Shown piece by piece: positions 1 through 8,636 of a stretch of 64,000 nucleotides of DNA. The first letter of the stretch is position 1. The number at the start of each line of letters is the position of its first letter. The notes below the pieces were generated by a model. The model had not been told where the DNA came from. It was given only the letters and a program-made list of their open reading frames with translations, and ran no database searches. Both the position numbers and the translations under genes were made by a program. The stretch covers positions 1-64,000 of the forward strand of contig DASXUL010000123.1 of assembly GCA_036504855.1 (NCBI GenBank), read 5' to 3'. This stretch comes from DASXUL01 sp036504855. Lineage in GTDB: Bacteria > Armatimonadota > DTGP01 > JAKQQT01.

Positions 1-54
1 GCGGCCAACTTGAAGTCCCTGGCCGCGCACGGCATCCTCAACGTTGGACCATGA
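1..54 (+). CDS. C-terminal end of an unidentified protein (cut by window start)
   Basis: The window opens inside a gene. Frame 1 reads 17 residues ending in AAHGILNVGP, followed by a TGA at 52-54. The stop lies directly before the start of nnr, so the two genes are probably co-transcribed. The tail is too short to name; acpS often precedes nnr in bacteria, but nothing seen here confirms that. Confidence 0.45.
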   Translation, partial: AANLKSLAAHGILNVGP

Positions 55-55
55 C

Positions 56-1594
56 ATGAAACGAGAACCCGAGGGATACCCGATCCTCACGGCCGATGAG
101 ACGCGCCAGATGGATGCCCGGGCGCCGGAATACGGCCTGCCGCTGGCGCTGTTGATGGAGAACGCCGGCCGAACCGTTGCCGATGCCGCCGCGACATTCG
201 GCGCGCGGCGCATCCTCGTGGCGGCCGGCGGCGGCAACAACGGCGGCGACGGATTCGTGGCGGCGCGGTTCCTCCGGGGCCGAGGAGCGCGAGTCTCCGT
301 GGCGTGCGTGCGGCCGGTGGCGCAGCTAACCGGTATCGCTCGGTTGGCGGCGGACCGCTTTCTCGAAGTCGGCGGGTTCGTGGTCTCCCTGGAGGAAGCC
401 AACTGGGAAGCCGCGGACCTCATCATCGACGCGTTGATGGGCACGGGGGCGTCCGGCGATGTCCGAGAGCCCATCGCCTCCGCCATCGCCGCCATTAATG
501 CAGCGGATTGCCCGAAACTCAGCGTTGACGTCCCATCCGGCATGGATGCCGACGCCTATGGAGAACCGGGTCTGGCGGTGCGCGCCACGGTCACCGTGGC
601 GCTTTCCGCCTACAAAAGAGGCTTGGTGCACTTCCCGGCGGCCGAGTGGGCTGGGCGCGTTATACTGGCTGACATCGGGTTCCCGCCGAGCCTGTACCCC
701 CGGCCGGACTCCGTGGTGGTTAGTTCCTCCTTCGTTCGAATCGCGCTGCCGTCGTGGGGACGCGAGACCCACAAAGGCGCTCGCGGATCACTGCTGGTAT
801 TGGCTGGCTCCCGGGGGATGGCCGGGGCCGCGGCGATGTGCGCCAACGCCGCCGTGCGAACCGGCGCGGGCCTCGTCTACCTCGCGTGTCCCGATGCGCT
901 CACCCCGGTCTACGAGGGCAAGCTTACCGAGATCGTTCTGCGTCCCGCGCCGGATGAAGGCTCCGGGCGTCTGATTCCGCAAGCCCTGGATGGCGTGCTG
1001 CAAGCGATGGGCACGGCGGATGCCGTCGTCCTGGGCCCTGGGCTTGGCGCGCAGGGGGCCACGCCGGATTTCGTGGAGCGCTTGCTGCCGCGCCTGGACC
1101 GGCCGTCCATCATCGACGCGGATGCCCTGAACATCATCGCTGCGGGAGGGCTGATGCCGCCGCCAGACAGCGTCCTCACGCCGCACCCAGGCGAAATGGC
1201 CCGTCTGCTGGGGTGTACGGTTCCCGATGTGCAGCGCGATCGCCCGGCGGCGGCCCGCGAGGCGGCGGAGCGGTTCAGGAGCGTGGTTGTGCTGAAGGGA
1301 GCCCACACCATCATTGCCCAGCCTGGCCGCGTCACCGCGGTGAACACGGTCAGCCACCCTGTACTCGGCACCGCCGGAAGCGGCGATCTGCTGAGCGGAA
1401 TCATCGGCGCCCTGCTCGCCCAGGGAGCCTCCCCGTACGATGCCGCCGTCTGCGGCGTCCGCCTTCACGGAACAGCGGGCGTGCTGGCGGCGTCAAAATG
1501 GGGCGGTACGTTGGGCGCGACCGATATCCTGCGATTCCTGTCACGCGCCCGGGAAGCCCTGCTCACAGACCATGAGACCGAAGTCATACTGTAG
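56..1594 (+). CDS. nnr: Bifunctional NAD(P)H-hydrate epimerase / ADP-dependent NAD(P)H-hydrate dehydratase
   Basis: This is a metabolite-repair enzyme that restores hydrated NAD(P)H. The N-terminal YjeF-type epimerase domain (about residues 1-215) carries the glycine-rich motif GGGNNGGDGF near residue 58 and DALMGTG further on. The C-terminal ribokinase-like dehydratase domain (about 225-505) has LTPHPGE and the catalytic loop GTAGSGD near residue 440. The length of 512 residues fits the fused family. An in-frame TTG at 44 would add four residues; I chose the ATG at 56 because it follows the upstream stop by one base. The 3' end overlaps the next gene by 23 bases. Confidence 0.93.
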   Translation: MKREPEGYPILTADETRQMDARAPEYGLPLALLMENAGRTVADAAATFGARRILVAAGGGNNGGDGFVAARFLRGRGARVSVACVRPVAQLTGIARLAADRFLEVGGFVVSLEEANWEAADLIIDALMGTGASGDVREPIASAIAAINAADCPKLSVDVPSGMDADAYGEPGLAVRATVTVALSAYKRGLVHFPAAEWAGRVILADIGFPPSLYPRPDSVVVSSSFVRIALPSWGRETHKGARGSLLVLAGSRGMAGAAAMCANAAVRTGAGLVYLACPDALTPVYEGKLTEIVLRPAPDEGSGRLIPQALDGVLQAMGTADAVVLGPGLGAQGATPDFVERLLPRLDRPSIIDADALNIIAAGGLMPPPDSVLTPHPGEMARLLGCTVPDVQRDRPAAAREAAERFRSVVVLKGAHTIIAQPGRVTAVNTVSHPVLGTAGSGDLLSGIIGALLAQGASPYDAAVCGVRLHGTAGVLAASKWGGTLGATDILRFLSRAREALLTDHETEVIL

Positions 1595-2783
1595 TCCGCG
1601 CCGGTTCGCGGCCGTCGCTACGGGCCTTCTGGCCCTCGCCGGCTCGCCAGCCATATGCGATATATCTGTCACCTCCGACAGGCCCCTCTCGGCCCTGCTT
1701 CACGTAGACGGGCCCGGCGCTCCGGACGGATACGTGCACATGCAAGGCGCCGCCTGCAAGCTGCCGGCCGCCGGCCCTCCCAAGGCCGGTTGGGCATTGA
1801 TCGTTGAAGATGAGGCCACGGGCAACGCGGCTCGCCTCCCGCTGCCCCCAACGGCCCAACCGAGCATTCGGGTCGCCCCGGGAGACTTCAGCCTCATCGC
1901 CGAAGTGCGCTACCAGATCCGGGACGCAGGGCGCATCCCCTCAACAGCGAAAGTCACCCTTCATCCCTCGACCGGGAGTGACCGCACCGTGAACGTGACG
2001 CCGGCGGACAAAGGCACAGCCGTTTTCCGCGATGTTCCGGCCGGCGCCGCTTCGTTTACGATCCGGGAAGTGCGACGCAAGCCCCGAACTGCGCTTGTCG
2101 ACCTGCCGCTCACGCGCAAGTCCCCCATCCTCCTCCTGCCGTCCGCTGCGGATGCCGCCAGCCCGGATGCCCCAACGCGTCCGCGTCCGGTGGCGAGGCC
2201 AGGCATTCTGAGCGGCGCGCTTGGGTTTCTCATTGCATTGGCGGTGTTGGCCGCCGCAACGGCCTTGGCGGTCCGGTCATTGCGGCAGCGCGGCGTTACC
2301 GCGGAATCCGCACTCCTGAAGTTGGGCATCCAACTGCCGGATCAACCCGAGGACATCCCTACCGTGGCGGCCCCTCCGCCGCCCCCGCCGGACCCCAGCG
2401 TGTGCCAGTTCTGCGGCGCTCGCAAGGAACCTGGCGCAGCGTGCGCCAACTGCGAGGTTGGCTCGGCAGCGCCGCAGCCCTTTGCGCGCTCGGCAGGTCA
2501 GAAACGTCTGGTGGTTGTGGCGGGGCCGCGGATGGGCGAAACGATCCCGCTCTCCACCTCCCTCAGCATCGGACGCGACCCCGCGTGCGATCTGGCGATC
2601 GTGGATGACTCGGCGCTGTCGCGACGTCATGCGAGCATCGAGATGAGCGCCGCCGGGGCCGAGATCGCTGATCTAGGGTCCTCCAACGGCGCCTTCGTCA
2701 ACGGCCGCCGGGTGCAGCGCCAGTCGCTTCGCGCCGGCGACGAGATCACTTTGGGAGCGTCGCGCTTCCGGTACGAGGAGTAG
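1572..2783 (+). CDS. Membrane-anchored zinc-ribbon / FHA domain protein
   Basis: This protein of 403 residues is probably a phosphothreonine-reading signalling protein. Seen in order: a signal-like hydrophobic N-terminus (about 10-30), an extracytoplasmic region of about 175 residues that I do not recognise, a transmembrane helix at about 211-235, a CxxC...CxxC zinc ribbon (VCQFCGARKEPGAACANC, about 276-293), and a C-terminal FHA domain (about 310-402). The FHA domain has SIGRDPACDL, SRRHA and GSSNGAFVNG, the usual phosphopeptide-binding positions. The order implies the FHA domain is cytoplasmic. The ATG at 1572 lies inside the end of nnr, and the next gene starts 4 bases after the stop. The partner kinase is not in this window. 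Confidence 0.8.
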   Translation: MRPKSYCSPRRFAAVATGLLALAGSPAICDISVTSDRPLSALLHVDGPGAPDGYVHMQGAACKLPAAGPPKAGWALIVEDEATGNAARLPLPPTAQPSIRVAPGDFSLIAEVRYQIRDAGRIPSTAKVTLHPSTGSDRTVNVTPADKGTAVFRDVPAGAASFTIREVRRKPRTALVDLPLTRKSPILLLPSAADAASPDAPTRPRPVARPGILSGALGFLIALAVLAAATALAVRSLRQRGVTAESALLKLGIQLPDQPEDIPTVAAPPPPPPDPSVCQFCGARKEPGAACANCEVGSAAPQPFARSAGQKRLVVVAGPRMGETIPLSTSLSIGRDPACDLAIVDDSALSRRHASIEMSAAGAEIADLGSSNGAFVNGRRVQRQSLRAGDEITLGASRFRYEE

Positions 2784-2787
2784 ACGC

Positions 2788-4209
2788 ATGCGGTCTCGCA
2801 TCCTGCTGCAGTGGCTGGCCGGCGCCGTTGGCGGATTCCTCGGCTGGTGCCTGGTGGAACCCTGCCCGTGGTTGACAACGGACCCGGGCCCGGGCCAGCC
2901 GCCGATCCCCATGTCAGCGGCGCAGCTGATGACCTTCGGCCTCGTGGTCGGAGCGTGCATCGGCGCGCTCATAGCGGCGGCCTATGGGGCGGGCGCGCCC
3001 GCCCGCCGCAACCGTTATCTGTTTCTTGGTTTCATCTCCGGAGCCGCCGGCGGGGCCATCGGGCTGCTGCTCGGCCAATCGGTTTACCAGCTCATTGGCG
3101 GGATCTCCGAGGCCGGCGCCGAGAATCGCATGGCGGGCCCGCTGGGCTACCTAGGTCTCATCGCCGCGCGTTCGCTGGGCTGGGCCGGGATCGGCGCGGG
3201 GCTGGGAATCCTGCAGGGCGCCATCAACGGGTCATGGCCGCGCAGCCGGAACGGGTTGGTGGGCGGCGCTCTCGGCGGATTCGCGGGCGGGCTTATCTTC
3301 GCGCTTCTCTCGTTGCTGGTGCGCGTGACAACCGATTCCCTCACGGGAGCCTCTCCGTTCTTCTTCCTCACCGGTGAAGCGAACCGCGCCATCGCCCTCA
3401 CGCTGATGGGCAGCGCCATCGGCTTGTTTGTGGGCCTCACGGAGCGGATGCTCCGTCGCGCATGGGTACGCGTTCGCCTGGGCCGCAATGAAGGCATGGA
3501 GTACCTGTTGGAGAAGCCGGTGAACTCGGTTGGGCGCGATGAGTTGTGCGACGTCCCGCTGTTCGGTGACATGCAGGTGGAACGGCAGCACGCGACCATC
3601 AGCGGTTCCCGCGGCACGTATGTCATTGATGCCCTCGCTGAGGGCGTAGCGGTGAACGGGCAGCCGGTGCAGCGCGCCCCGCTGCAGGATGGAGACGTGA
3701 TCTCTGTGGCCGGCCGCGAGATCGAATTCCATCAGAAAGGCTCGCCCCGGGTTGTTGGCGCCGTAGACGTGGCGCGCCCGGTCATCGCGCCTCCGCCGCT
3801 GCCCGAAGGCCTCTGCCCGTTCTGTGGTCAGAGGAAGGACGCGAAGGGGGCCTGCGCCTGTTCGCCGTCAGCGGCGACGGGAGCTGCTCCTGTTGACGCG
3901 CCCGTGCCAGCGCCTGGCGCGCCCCGGCTTGTAGCGCTTGCCGGCCCGCACGCCGGGCAGTCCTTCCCGCTCGAGAAGGCGGAAGTTACGGTAGGACGCT
4001 CCCCGGATCAGGATATCCCGCTCGCGAACGACGCCGCGGTGTCCCGACGGCACGCCCGCCTGATTGTCGCATCCGCCAACGTGGAGGTGCTGGACGAGGG
4101 CTCTTCCAACGGCACATTCGTGAACGGCGCGCGGGTGCAGCGCCGCGCTCTGCACACGGGAGATGAGATCCGCTTCGGTGAGACCCGGTTCCGGGTGGAG
4201 GGGGCTTGA
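2788..4209 (+). CDS. Polytopic membrane protein with two FHA domains and a zinc ribbon
   Basis: A protein of 473 residues. The first ~225 are hydrophobic and glycine-rich, with about five or six predicted transmembrane segments. A first FHA domain follows (about 240-320; NSVGRDELCDVPLF, RQHATISG), then a CxxC zinc ribbon (GLCPFCGQRKDAKGACAC, about 340-357). A second, more canonical FHA domain (about 378-472) has TVGRSPDQDIPL, SRRHARL and GSSNGTFVNG. Its second half is clearly related to the C-terminus of the preceding protein, so the pair arose by duplication and probably acts in one phosphorylation-dependent pathway. A GAGGAG ribosome site lies in the end of the upstream gene. The FHA1 loop lacks the SSNG motif and may not bind phosphopeptide. 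Confidence 0.8.
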   Translation: MRSRILLQWLAGAVGGFLGWCLVEPCPWLTTDPGPGQPPIPMSAAQLMTFGLVVGACIGALIAAAYGAGAPARRNRYLFLGFISGAAGGAIGLLLGQSVYQLIGGISEAGAENRMAGPLGYLGLIAARSLGWAGIGAGLGILQGAINGSWPRSRNGLVGGALGGFAGGLIFALLSLLVRVTTDSLTGASPFFFLTGEANRAIALTLMGSAIGLFVGLTERMLRRAWVRVRLGRNEGMEYLLEKPVNSVGRDELCDVPLFGDMQVERQHATISGSRGTYVIDALAEGVAVNGQPVQRAPLQDGDVISVAGREIEFHQKGSPRVVGAVDVARPVIAPPPLPEGLCPFCGQRKDAKGACACSPSAATGAAPVDAPVPAPGAPRLVALAGPHAGQSFPLEKAEVTVGRSPDQDIPLANDAAVSRRHARLIVASANVEVLDEGSSNGTFVNGARVQRRALHTGDEIRFGETRFRVEGA

Positions 4210-4886
4210 GCGCGGACGCCCTCGCCCTGTGGGCCGGGCGAGTGTGCGAAACCGCCGGTCTGGGCGCCAACTCCCGGCTTCTGGATGTGGGGGGCGCTCC
4301 GGGAGCGCTGGCGGCGGCCATCCGGGACGCCGGCTGCGCCTACGTCTGCGTTGCCGACCCCCGCCCCGCCCCTCTCGCCCCCGCCTGGGTGGACGCTCGC
4401 GCCGAGGCCCTGCCGTCCGATCCGAACAGCTTCGATGCCGTTCTGTTCAGCCACGTTCTCCATCATTTGGAGGATCCGGGCGTCGCCGTGCGTGAGGCGG
4501 CTCGCGTGCTCACTCCCGGCGGAGCGTTTTTGATCCGTTTCGCCTCGCATGCGGACCTGAGGGCCGATCCGCGCGTCCAGTGGATGCCGCGCTTACTGGA
4601 GTCGGCGTTGTTGGCCATCCCGGACACGCCGCGCATCGCCGCACTCGTGGAGGATGCAGGCTTGAGCGTGGTCTCGGTGGACGCCGTCGAGACGCCGGCC
4701 TGCGGCACGCTGGAGGAGTTCGCCGAAGACGTGGCGTTGCAGGCCGCCCGCGAGTGGGCGATGCGCGGCGACTCTTCGCCGGACCCGCGGCCGGAGGCGC
4801 GTCGTTGGGCGGCGGATGGTTTTGCGGCCCCGCCTCCCGTGCGGGAATCACTGCTTCTGGCGCGAAAGCCGCCGAGCGTGGCATAA
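4206..4886 (+). CDS. Class I SAM-dependent methyltransferase (UbiE/Methyltransf_11 type)
   Basis: A 226-residue Rossmann-fold methyltransferase. Motif I is LLDVGGAPG at about residues 25-33, followed by an acidic VADPRP strand. FDAVLFSHVLHHLEDP near residue 78 is the post-motif typical of UbiE/COQ5-like enzymes. The substrate cannot be told from sequence. It starts at a TTG overlapping the FHA gene stop (TTGA), so translation is coupled, and its TAA stop forms part of the -10-like box ahead of ndk. The coupling links it to the FHA proteins, but a shared function is only inference. Confidence 0.78.
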   Translation: MSADALALWAGRVCETAGLGANSRLLDVGGAPGALAAAIRDAGCAYVCVADPRPAPLAPAWVDARAEALPSDPNSFDAVLFSHVLHHLEDPGVAVREAARVLTPGGAFLIRFASHADLRADPRVQWMPRLLESALLAIPDTPRIAALVEDAGLSVVSVDAVETPACGTLEEFAEDVALQAAREWAMRGDSSPDPRPEARRWAADGFAAPPPVRESLLLARKPPSVA

Positions 4887-4887
4887 T
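4882..4887 (+). promoter_or_regulatory. -10-like box CATAAT ahead of ndk, with small leader hairpin
   Basis: CATAAT lies 43 bases before the ndk start, in the end of the methyltransferase gene. The leader contains a GGGCG/CGCCC stem (4893-4908). No clear -35 box is visible. Confidence 0.35.
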
Positions 4888-4930
4888 GCACCGGGCGTTG
4901 CAGCGCCCGCACTTCGCAACGGGAGAGCAG

Positions 4931-5332
4931 ATGGAAAAGACGTTTGTGATGCTGAAGCCGGATGCCGTGCGACGCGGCCTGGTTGGCGAGATCATCGGCC
5001 GCTTCGAGCGAAAGGGCCTGCGCATCGTGGAGATGCGTCACCTCACCCCCTCTCGCGCCTTGGCGGAGGAGCACTATGCGGTCCATCGCGGCAAACCGTT
5101 CTACGATGCGGTTGTGGACTTCATTACATCCGGTCCGGTGGTGGCGATGGTGCTGGAGGGCCCTGAGAACAGCGTGGCCATGGTGCGCCAGATGATGGGG
5201 GCAACCGCTCCATGGGACGCCGCGCCGGGGTCCATCCGCGGCGATTTCGCCAGCACAACCCAGCAAAACCTCGTGCACGGCTCCGACAGCGTGGAGACCG
5301 CGCATTCCGAGATCGCGCTCTGGTTCAGCTAA
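4931..5332 (+). CDS. ndk: Nucleoside diphosphate kinase
   Basis: Transfers the gamma phosphate of ATP to other nucleoside diphosphates through a phospho-histidine. The 133-residue length is normal. It opens with EKTFVMLKPDAV, and the active-site histidine sits in NLVHGSDS, where the usual NxxHGSDS motif is complete. GGGAGA at 4921-4926 is a well-placed ribosome site for the ATG at 4931; the open frame continues upstream but has no family similarity there. It ends the plus-strand cluster and converges with the next gene, overlapping its 3' end by 8 bases. Confidence 0.96.
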   Translation: MEKTFVMLKPDAVRRGLVGEIIGRFERKGLRIVEMRHLTPSRALAEEHYAVHRGKPFYDAVVDFITSGPVVAMVLEGPENSVAMVRQMMGATAPWDAAPGSIRGDFASTTQQNLVHGSDSVETAHSEIALWFS

Positions 5333-5705
5333 GCCGCGCTCGCTGTTCCGCAACAGGTTGCACTTCGAGCACCCTGTTGACGAGCGTGACGAGGCGGACG
5401 GTGCGGCGGCCCTGGCGGACGTGCCGGAACTCCAGAGCCACGATGATCTGTTTGACGGCCGGGTCGCCGTCAAAGCCGTCCACGATGCTGAGCCGGCCCT
5501 GAGCGTCGGGCAGGGTCGCCAGGCGTTGGCCGTTGAAGCGCCAGGGAGCGTCCGCGCAGGGCGCCAGCTCGGTCCACGGGAGTTTTTGCACCCGCTCTAT
5601 CTCCGTGGCCGCCAACTGATATGCCTCCGCAAGACCCGACTGCTTGATCGACACCGGATTTCCCCCAACGCTCACAGACTGAATCCCCACATGGTCGTAT
5701 TCCAT
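5325..5705 (-). CDS. Hypothetical protein (126 aa)
   Basis: I do not recognise this protein. It is a soluble 126-residue product starting MEYDHVGIQSVSVGG. It has no signal peptide, membrane segment or catalytic motif that I can name. It converges on ndk and overlaps its last 8 bases. The ribosome site is weak (GAGA ahead of the ATG). The alternating hydrophobic pattern in the last third (IIVALEFRHV, RTVRLVTLVNRVLEV) looks like beta strands, which favours a real protein over a chance frame. Confidence 0.45.
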   Translation of the reverse strand: MEYDHVGIQSVSVGGNPVSIKQSGLAEAYQLAATEIERVQKLPWTELAPCADAPWRFNGQRLATLPDAQGRLSIVDGFDGDPAVKQIIVALEFRHVRQGRRTVRLVTLVNRVLEVQPVAEQRARLS

Positions 5706-5823
5706 GTGGATCGGTCTCGTGCACGTCAGGGGAAAGGACTACCCCAAGCGGGCCCAGTGCATCATCCGGCCGCTGGTTGCTCGAAGGCATGAGGGCTGTG
5801 GCATCGAATCGGCGGCGTGCGCC

Positions 5824-6504
5824 TCACTCTGTGGCCATGTGCTCCATGATCATCCGTACTCGCTCGTCGCGGCCGCGGCGACGGTTGATGTTCAGGAGGA
5901 GCTGCATCGGCGGAACCGGGATGGCCCAGCCCTCCCAGGAGACGGTCTGCAAGTGGCTCGCGGCATACCGCCCGGAGTCGTTCGGGTCTGGGGCGTCGAG
6001 ACTGTCCTGCGGCTCGAACGCCATGGTGATCTCGCACCCGTGGAAGACCGACCCGAAGGCCCCGCACACCCAGCCCTCGCACTCGGTTAGCGGCCGGAGC
6101 GTATCCGGCGCGAACAGGTTGCGCACCTGGACGAGGTCCGAAACGTGGGGGAACATGATGTCGATCCCGGCGGGCACGACCTCGATGCCGCGGATGGCCA
6201 TCGCCGCGCTGCCGAAGAGGAACCACTCCAGGCCGCGGCCGTCGATGGTCCTGAGGAAATGCAGCAGGCCTTCGCGCCAGTGCGGGCTGCCTGAACGCCT
6301 CGCCTCGCCGTAGACCAGCTCGGCGTAGCGGACGAAGTTGGCGGCCGCGCAATCGACGTGCGGCAGGCTCGGGGACAGCGTTTTTACGTAATCGTCTCCG
6401 TCTCGGGTGAAGTAGTCGCTCTCGACCAGGCCCCGTTGGCCCGGAGCCACGTCGGAGAGCCGAAAGACCAAGCCTTCGTCACACTCTGTCACAGATGCTT
6501 CCAT
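5824..6504 (-). CDS. Nucleotidyltransferase-fold protein of unknown role
   Basis: A 226-residue protein with a very good ribosome site (CAGGAGG, 7 bases before the ATG). In the middle it has WFLFGSAAMAIRGIEV (about 94-109) followed by GIDIMF at 113-118. A GS motif followed by a D-x-[DI] strand is the signature of minimal nucleotidyltransferases (MNT/AbiEii type). The second acidic position is weak (IDI, not DxD), so activity is uncertain. The N-terminal 70 residues are acidic and unrelated to anything I know. It could be half of a toxin-antitoxin or regulatory pair, but the neighbours do not prove it. Confidence 0.55.
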   Translation of the reverse strand: MEASVTECDEGLVFRLSDVAPGQRGLVESDYFTRDGDDYVKTLSPSLPHVDCAAANFVRYAELVYGEARRSGSPHWREGLLHFLRTIDGRGLEWFLFGSAAMAIRGIEVVPAGIDIMFPHVSDLVQVRNLFAPDTLRPLTECEGWVCGAFGSVFHGCEITMAFEPQDSLDAPDPNDSGRYAASHLQTVSWEGWAIPVPPMQLLLNINRRRGRDERVRMIMEHMATE

Positions 6505-6965
6505 CGATGCCTCCTGTTCGTCGTTCCTGCTGAGTTTATTGGGCGGCGATGGCGCATCTTCAAGGTTTCATCTGCCTGAGAAGCGGCAGACGGTCGGTAC
6601 GGAAGCAGTCTTTAACTCGGTTCATCAGGCCCTTTGGCGCGGCGACGCTGTTGAGTTCCCCCGTGGCCGGTTTGCCGTGCACCCACCGAGTGCTCGATCG
6701 GATGGACCCAGGGGCTCTGTCGGGGCAAGGGGCCGGCGAGGATCCGCGGACGGTGTGGACCGTACAGCTCAGTCCCCGGGGCGATCTGGCGGCAGGGCTC
6801 TCCGTTCGCGTTTCTCGGGAGGATCCGGCTGCGGCGCGCCGTGCAGCCGTTCCGGCAGTGCGGACCCCGTCTGCGAATCGACCGCTCGGACGCTGACAAC
6901 TTCCGAACAATCGGAAGCGTGTTGGCGCCTGGCTCTGTTCCCTCCCATCTTGAACCGTATGGCCG
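6505..6965. other. Intergenic stretch without a recognisable gene
   Basis: About 460 bases between two minus-strand genes. Short frames exist on both strands, but none shows a ribosome site with a protein-like composition; they are rich in Arg, Pro and Ser, as expected of GC-rich chance frames. No terminal inverted repeats or transposase motif are seen. It may be the remains of a decayed gene. Confidence 0.4.
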
Positions 6966-7250
6966 CTAATCCCCCATCGGGGCCGCCCAACCGAGCCCAT
7001 CATGGGGGTTCGACGCCCGCTCCGCCCAGGGCAGCAGGCACACATAGATGTTCTGACGTTCGGAGGCGACGGCATCCAACTCCAGCGGCCAGCCATTCGC
7101 GTCCATCACCTCGGCGGCGTCTCGTTCAATCTCTTCAATGAAACGGCGGTCGTAGAACCGCACGGCGTCTCGCACCGTGGCGACATCCGCCAGGGCCACA
7201 GCGTGGTGATTCACGAATACTGTCTTGAGCTTGCGAGGGCGGGTCAACAT
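6966..7250 (-). CDS. Small hypothetical protein (94 aa)
   Basis: Not recognised. The reason to call it is the ribosome site: AAGGAGGT stands 7 bases before the ATG, the best match to the anti-SD in this part of the window. The product is soluble, starts MLTRPRKLKTVFVNHHAVAL, and has a helical middle (RFYDRRFIEEIERDAAEV) and a Trp-containing tail. A small helical protein beside a nucleotidyltransferase-like gene could be a regulator or antitoxin, but this is a guess. Confidence 0.55.
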   Translation of the reverse strand: MLTRPRKLKTVFVNHHAVALADVATVRDAVRFYDRRFIEEIERDAAEVMDANGWPLELDAVASERQNIYVCLLPWAERASNPHDGLGWAAPMGD

Positions 7251-7334
7251 GCCGATACCTCCTTTTGGACCTCATCGGCATGTTGCCTCGCGGGCCTTAC
7301 GCGCCCCTTAACGGCGGTCCAAGAGTGGCCAAAG

Positions 7335-8432
7335 TCATGAGACGGTACACGATCCAAACGTGAAGGAGTAGAGGCCGAACCGATCGGAATCGGAGGAAAG
7401 GCGCAAGATATGGCGCCCGAACTTCGCGTTCTTCGTCAGATCGTACATGCGCGGGGCATCCACCGTGATGTACGACCGACCATCCGGGGCGTAATGGATG
7501 TCCGCCCCCTTGTCGGCTTTCTCCACGGCCTTGCCGTCCTGGGTAACGTAAACGCGGAGCGGCTTTCCGTCTTCCGGTTTGATGACCGCGTGAGCATCCA
7601 GGGCATGGTACGCGAGGGCAACGAACTCGTCCGGGTTCCGCGAGGCGTGGATCACCGCCTCCGGCGTGGCCTCCCAGCGGCCGACCAGCACTGGAGCGCC
7701 GTCCTCGTAGGTCGACGGTTCCCGGTAGGTCCCCGTGCGATCCGGCGCGAAGCCGCCGGGGTTGCTGAGGCGCCCGCGCTGGTAGCCGGCGTAGACTTCC
7801 GGGGTGGTGGGATAGCACACGGCGTTTTCGGAGTCGGTGTCGCGCACCGGGGCCATCGGTTTCGGCAGTACGATCGACGGGTTCGCCTTCTTCAGCAGAG
7901 CCTGGATCTGCAGTTCGGTTTCGCGGTAGCCGCCCTCGCCGGCGTGGTCATCAACGATCACCCCCTCGTCATTGATCAGGTAGTGGCGCGGCCAGTACTG
8001 GTTCGCGTATGCCTGCCAGTTCTTGTAACCCGAGTCAACGAGGATCGGGTATGGAAGGTCGAACCGCTTCACGGCGGCTTGTACATTGGCTTTGTCGTGG
8101 GCGAAACCGAATTCCGGGGTATGGATACCGACGATGAGAAGGCCAGCTTTGGCGTAGCGCTCGTTCCATGACTTCAGATACGGGAAGGTGCGCACGCAGT
8201 TGACGCATGTGTACTCCCAGAAGTCCACCAGAACCGCGTGAACGGGCTGTCCCCCTGGCAGCCGGTGCGTGCGCACAATCTCCTTCATGGAGAGCGGCGG
8301 GCTGTTGATCCAGTCGCCCGCGTCACCCGCGAATTCGGGAGCGCGCACCTTCGCGTATCCCCTCTGATTGCTCAGCGCCACGATTCCCCCTATCACGAGG
8401 CCCAGGCACAACAGGGCCGCTACTTTCTTCAT
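7335..8432 (-). CDS. Exported thioredoxin-like protein with DipZ-type C-terminal domain
   Basis: A 365-residue thiol-disulfide protein. A signal or anchor sequence covers residues 1-27, the thioredoxin/AhpC-TSA fold about 35-190 with the redox pair C76-x-x-C79 (WEYTCVNC), and a beta-rich C-terminal domain from about 230 (TPEVYAGYQRG, RPEGRSYITVDAPRMYDL-like region) matches the Thioredoxin_10 domain seen at the end of DipZ. Unlike DipZ it lacks the CcdA-like membrane half, so electrons must come from another protein. The ATG at 8432 is chosen because GGAGGG precedes it and the signal peptide starts there; the frame is open further upstream without protein features. Role in extracytoplasmic disulfide reduction is inferred. 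Confidence 0.85.
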   Translation of the reverse strand: MKKVAALLCLGLVIGGIVALSNQRGYAKVRAPEFAGDAGDWINSPPLSMKEIVRTHRLPGGQPVHAVLVDFWEYTCVNCVRTFPYLKSWNERYAKAGLLIVGIHTPEFGFAHDKANVQAAVKRFDLPYPILVDSGYKNWQAYANQYWPRHYLINDEGVIVDDHAGEGGYRETELQIQALLKKANPSIVLPKPMAPVRDTDSENAVCYPTTPEVYAGYQRGRLSNPGGFAPDRTGTYREPSTYEDGAPVLVGRWEATPEAVIHASRNPDEFVALAYHALDAHAVIKPEDGKPLRVYVTQDGKAVEKADKGADIHYAPDGRSYITVDAPRMYDLTKNAKFGRHILRLSSDSDRFGLYSFTFGSCTVS

Positions 8433-8565
8433 GGGATGTTCCCTCCAATGCAAGCATGACGCGCGCCCCTTGAGGCGAGTTCCCAAGCGCGCCCGACCCA
8501 CGGATGATGGTCGAATCTGCAGGAAGGTTGGGCGGAGGCTGAATGTGATAGGATAGCAGGCAGGA

Positions 8566-8594
8566 GGACCCGCTGAGCGGGAACCAGCGGGTTC
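8566..8594 (+). promoter_or_regulatory. Hairpin in the leader of the VOC gene
   Basis: GGACCCGCTG pairs with CAGCGGGTTC around a nine-base loop, about 45 bases before the VOC start. There is no T run, so it is a leader stem rather than a terminator. Function unknown. Confidence 0.35.
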
Positions 8595-8636
8595 CGCGAA
8601 CTCGGCGCCGGAAGGCCGCCGCACGGGAGGCGAACC

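Noticed and set aside
6505..6965. Possible transposase remnant or small genes
   Set aside because: No DDE motif, terminal repeats or ribosome-site-supported frame was found.
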